Part shown: piece by piece, positions 4,528-5,702 of the stretch
How positions within the stretch are numbered: position 1 is the first letter of the stretch
How the letters are laid out: each line of letters begins with the position of its first letter
DNA from: Mannheimia sp041807705
GTDB taxonomy: Bacteria; Pseudomonadota; Gammaproteobacteria; Enterobacterales; Pasteurellaceae
Direction: 5' to 3'
Assembly: GCF_041807705.1 (NCBI RefSeq)
Contig: NZ_JBGTYY010000052.1
Coordinates: forward strand, 1 to 5,702
DNA length: 5,702 bases
Notes under the pieces: model-generated
What the model saw: the letters and a program-made list of their open reading frames with translations, nothing else
Told to the model about the DNA's origin: nothing
Database searches by the model: none
Program-made: the position numbers and the translations under genes

Positions 4528-5673
4528 ATGACTTTTACGCTAATTGCTAACAATAAGTACACTTATGACATCTACAACCGTGTGGCAACGAGAGAGTTTG
4601 ATACTGACTTCTCTGAAGGCAAGGAAGGTACTGAGCGTAAGGAAACTTACGGCTATGATAACTACGGTAGATTAATCGAAACCAAAGAAGATATCTTAGG
4701 CGATGCTATCGATGTGAATAGCCGAATGGTGCGTGAAAGAGACGAGTTTGGTCGTGATAAAGTCATTCGCAACTACCAAGCAGATGGTACGTTAATTTGG
4801 AAACGAGAGTATGAATATGATGAGTACGGTTATCAAACTAAAGTGACTAACTATTCATCTGAAACTAATAAGAGCTTTATCAACAGCAATACCCGTGATG
4901 AGTTTGGTCGACTTAAAACACTCTATGAAGACAAAAATGCCAACGGTATCTATGATGTTGGCGATTTGAAACTAACCCTCATCTACGACCAAAGCATAAA
5001 TAGCAATTACGCTGAGCGAATTGATGAAAGTGTTAGTTCTAAAGCTCATAACTTCTATACTTATGATGAGCTGAACAGACGAGTAACTAGCTTTAGAGAT
5101 AAAAACGGCAACAAGCAGGTAGATGGCAATGAAGTATTGAACAAATCCTCTTATATCGGCAACACAAGTGTTTTTGATACTGTTGAGGATTATCGTGGAG
5201 GAGATAAACAAGAGCATCTGTATCAAATACGGAAGTTTATTTACCAAGATGCAGGTATTAGCGGTACACAAATTGCTTTATTGACTGAAAATGTTGCTAA
5301 AGCCGAAGGCACTCTATCCTATGGTGTTGGAGGCTTCAACTATTCAACCAAAGATGATTATAGCTCTGATAAATGGCGGGCATTGCTGGATAATTACGAA
5401 AACAAAATTATCCAAATCAACCTAACCAATGCAAGGGCAAGTACAGACATCACGGTTGATAATGATGTTATCGCTAAAATCAGCAAGAACCCAACCTTGC
5501 GAATCAACGGTGATGGTACTGATACTGTGAGGCTGAAAGACAGTAGTGAGTTCACCAAACTTGAGGCGAAAGTAAAAGCAGGCTCTAACGAGTTCCATCA
5601 ATACACCACTACGGTGGAGGGCGAATCTTACACCTTACAAATTGATACGGATATCAATGTCGTCTTGGCTTAA
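4528..5673 (+). CDS. Cassette 3: YD-repeat/EF-hand C-terminal segment with an ATG
   Basis: The third family member, and the only one with an in-frame ATG (MTFTLIAN before the constant NKYTYDIYNR). It is 381 codons from that ATG and 373 from the constant region, matching the others. No Shine-Dalgarno is visible (AACATCTAATCGA precedes the ATG) and the frame upstream is closed by a TAG at 4504-4506. The ATG may therefore be incidental, and the first residues may derive from the parent gene. YD motifs lie at about 11-18, 41-49, 95-102 and 177-185. EF-hand-like loops lie at 135-146 (DxNxNGxxDxxD) and 191-202 (DxNxNxxxDxxE). The C-terminal domain runs from about 264, with RINGDGTDTVRLKD at 325-338, and ends QIDTDINVVLA. 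This suggests an exported, calcium-binding protein tip. It begins about 70 bp after the TA terminator and shares its last ten residues with cassette 2. Confidence 0.8.
   Translation: MTFTLIANNKYTYDIYNRVATREFDTDFSEGKEGTERKETYGYDNYGRLIETKEDILGDAIDVNSRMVRERDEFGRDKVIRNYQADGTLIWKREYEYDEYGYQTKVTNYSSETNKSFINSNTRDEFGRLKTLYEDKNANGIYDVGDLKLTLIYDQSINSNYAERIDESVSSKAHNFYTYDELNRRVTSFRDKNGNKQVDGNEVLNKSSYIGNTSVFDTVEDYRGGDKQEHLYQIRKFIYQDAGISGTQIALLTENVAKAEGTLSYGVGGFNYSTKDDYSSDKWRALLDNYENKIIQINLTNARASTDITVDNDVIAKISKNPTLRINGDGTDTVRLKDSSEFTKLEAKVKAGSNEFHQYTTTVEGESYTLQIDTDINVVLA
4552..4602 (+). repeat. Constant 5' repeat of cassettes, copy 3
   Basis: Identical over 51 bp to 102-152. It contains boundary site 4 (ATAAGT-AC-ACTTAT, 4553-4566). 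Unlike copies 1 and 2 it is preceded by GCTAAC and not by a TAAATAAG half-site, so its upstream flank may be closest to the original gene context. Confidence 0.9.
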
Positions 5674-5702
5674 TGTTATGTTAGCGTAACCAGCCATTAA
5701 CA

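Noticed and set aside
4972..5271. Minus-strand ORF opposite cassette 3
   Set aside because: Antisense shadow, no supporting signals.
102..5673. Rhs/polymorphic toxin tips with immunity genes
   Set aside because: No PxxxxDPxGL motif, no C-terminal toxin domain and no small immunity gene after any cassette; the C-termini are conserved and not swapped toxin domains.
5674..5702. Possible hairpin after cassette 3 (TGTTATG ... CATTAACA)
   Set aside because: Short, bulged, without a T-run, and cut by the window edge; not enough to call a terminator.
1..5702. CRISPR array, tRNA, rRNA or recombinase gene
   Set aside because: No regularly spaced short repeats, no tRNA-like folds recognised, and no integrase, invertase or transposase frame in any of the six frames.

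Overview
The window looks like accessory DNA from a Pasteurellaceae genome of the Actinobacillus pleuropneumoniae/Mannheimia/Bibersteinia side of the family. The main clue is the uptake signal core ACAAGCGGT (or its complement). It occurs exactly at 1311-1319, 3411-3419 and 3597-3605, with a GCAAGCGGT variant at 1449-1457. Base composition is moderately AT-rich.

Layout, left to right. (1) 1-99: promoter region and first two codons of a minus-strand toxin-antitoxin (TA) operon that leaves the window. (2) 102-1299, plus strand: cassette 1, a start-less C-terminal piece of a YD-repeat/EF-hand surface protein. It is artificially broken near its end by an exact 87-bp duplication around the single N at 1181. 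(3) 1300-1473: a symmetrical intergenic region with two uptake-signal dyads around a strong bidirectional terminator. (4) 1474-2574, minus strand: cassette 2, homologous to cassette 1 and placed tail to tail with it. (5) 2560-3865: a compact unit holding a DUF4172-type Fic AMPylator gene, with 69-bp imperfect inverted repeats and 17-bp direct repeats at its ends. (6) 3849-4470: a RelE/ParE-type TA operon. Its upstream region is an inverted copy of positions 1-116. (7) 4528-5673: cassette 3, the same family, plus strand.

The striking point is that the module boundaries fall on one short near-palindrome, ATAAGT-NN-NCTTAT. It lies at 103-116, 2560-2573, 3849-3862 and 4553-4566. In the cassettes this site is the first part of a 51-bp constant 5' sequence encoding NKYTYDIYNRVATREF; beyond it the cassettes diverge, then converge again at their C-termini. 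Cassettes 1 and 2 are tail-to-tail partial ORFs between inverted copies of this sequence, which is the architecture of a shufflon. The Fic unit sits between direct copies, and the matching unoccupied junction is present (inverted) at the left end of the window.

My inference is that this is a storage and switching locus for alternative C-terminal tips of a large, probably type I-secreted, calcium-binding surface protein. Fic and TA modules seem to have been inserted at, or exchanged through, the same sites and may stabilise the array. No recombinase gene and no full-length expressed parent gene are visible here, so the switching mechanism (site-specific or homologous, possibly fed by natural transformation) remains unproven.
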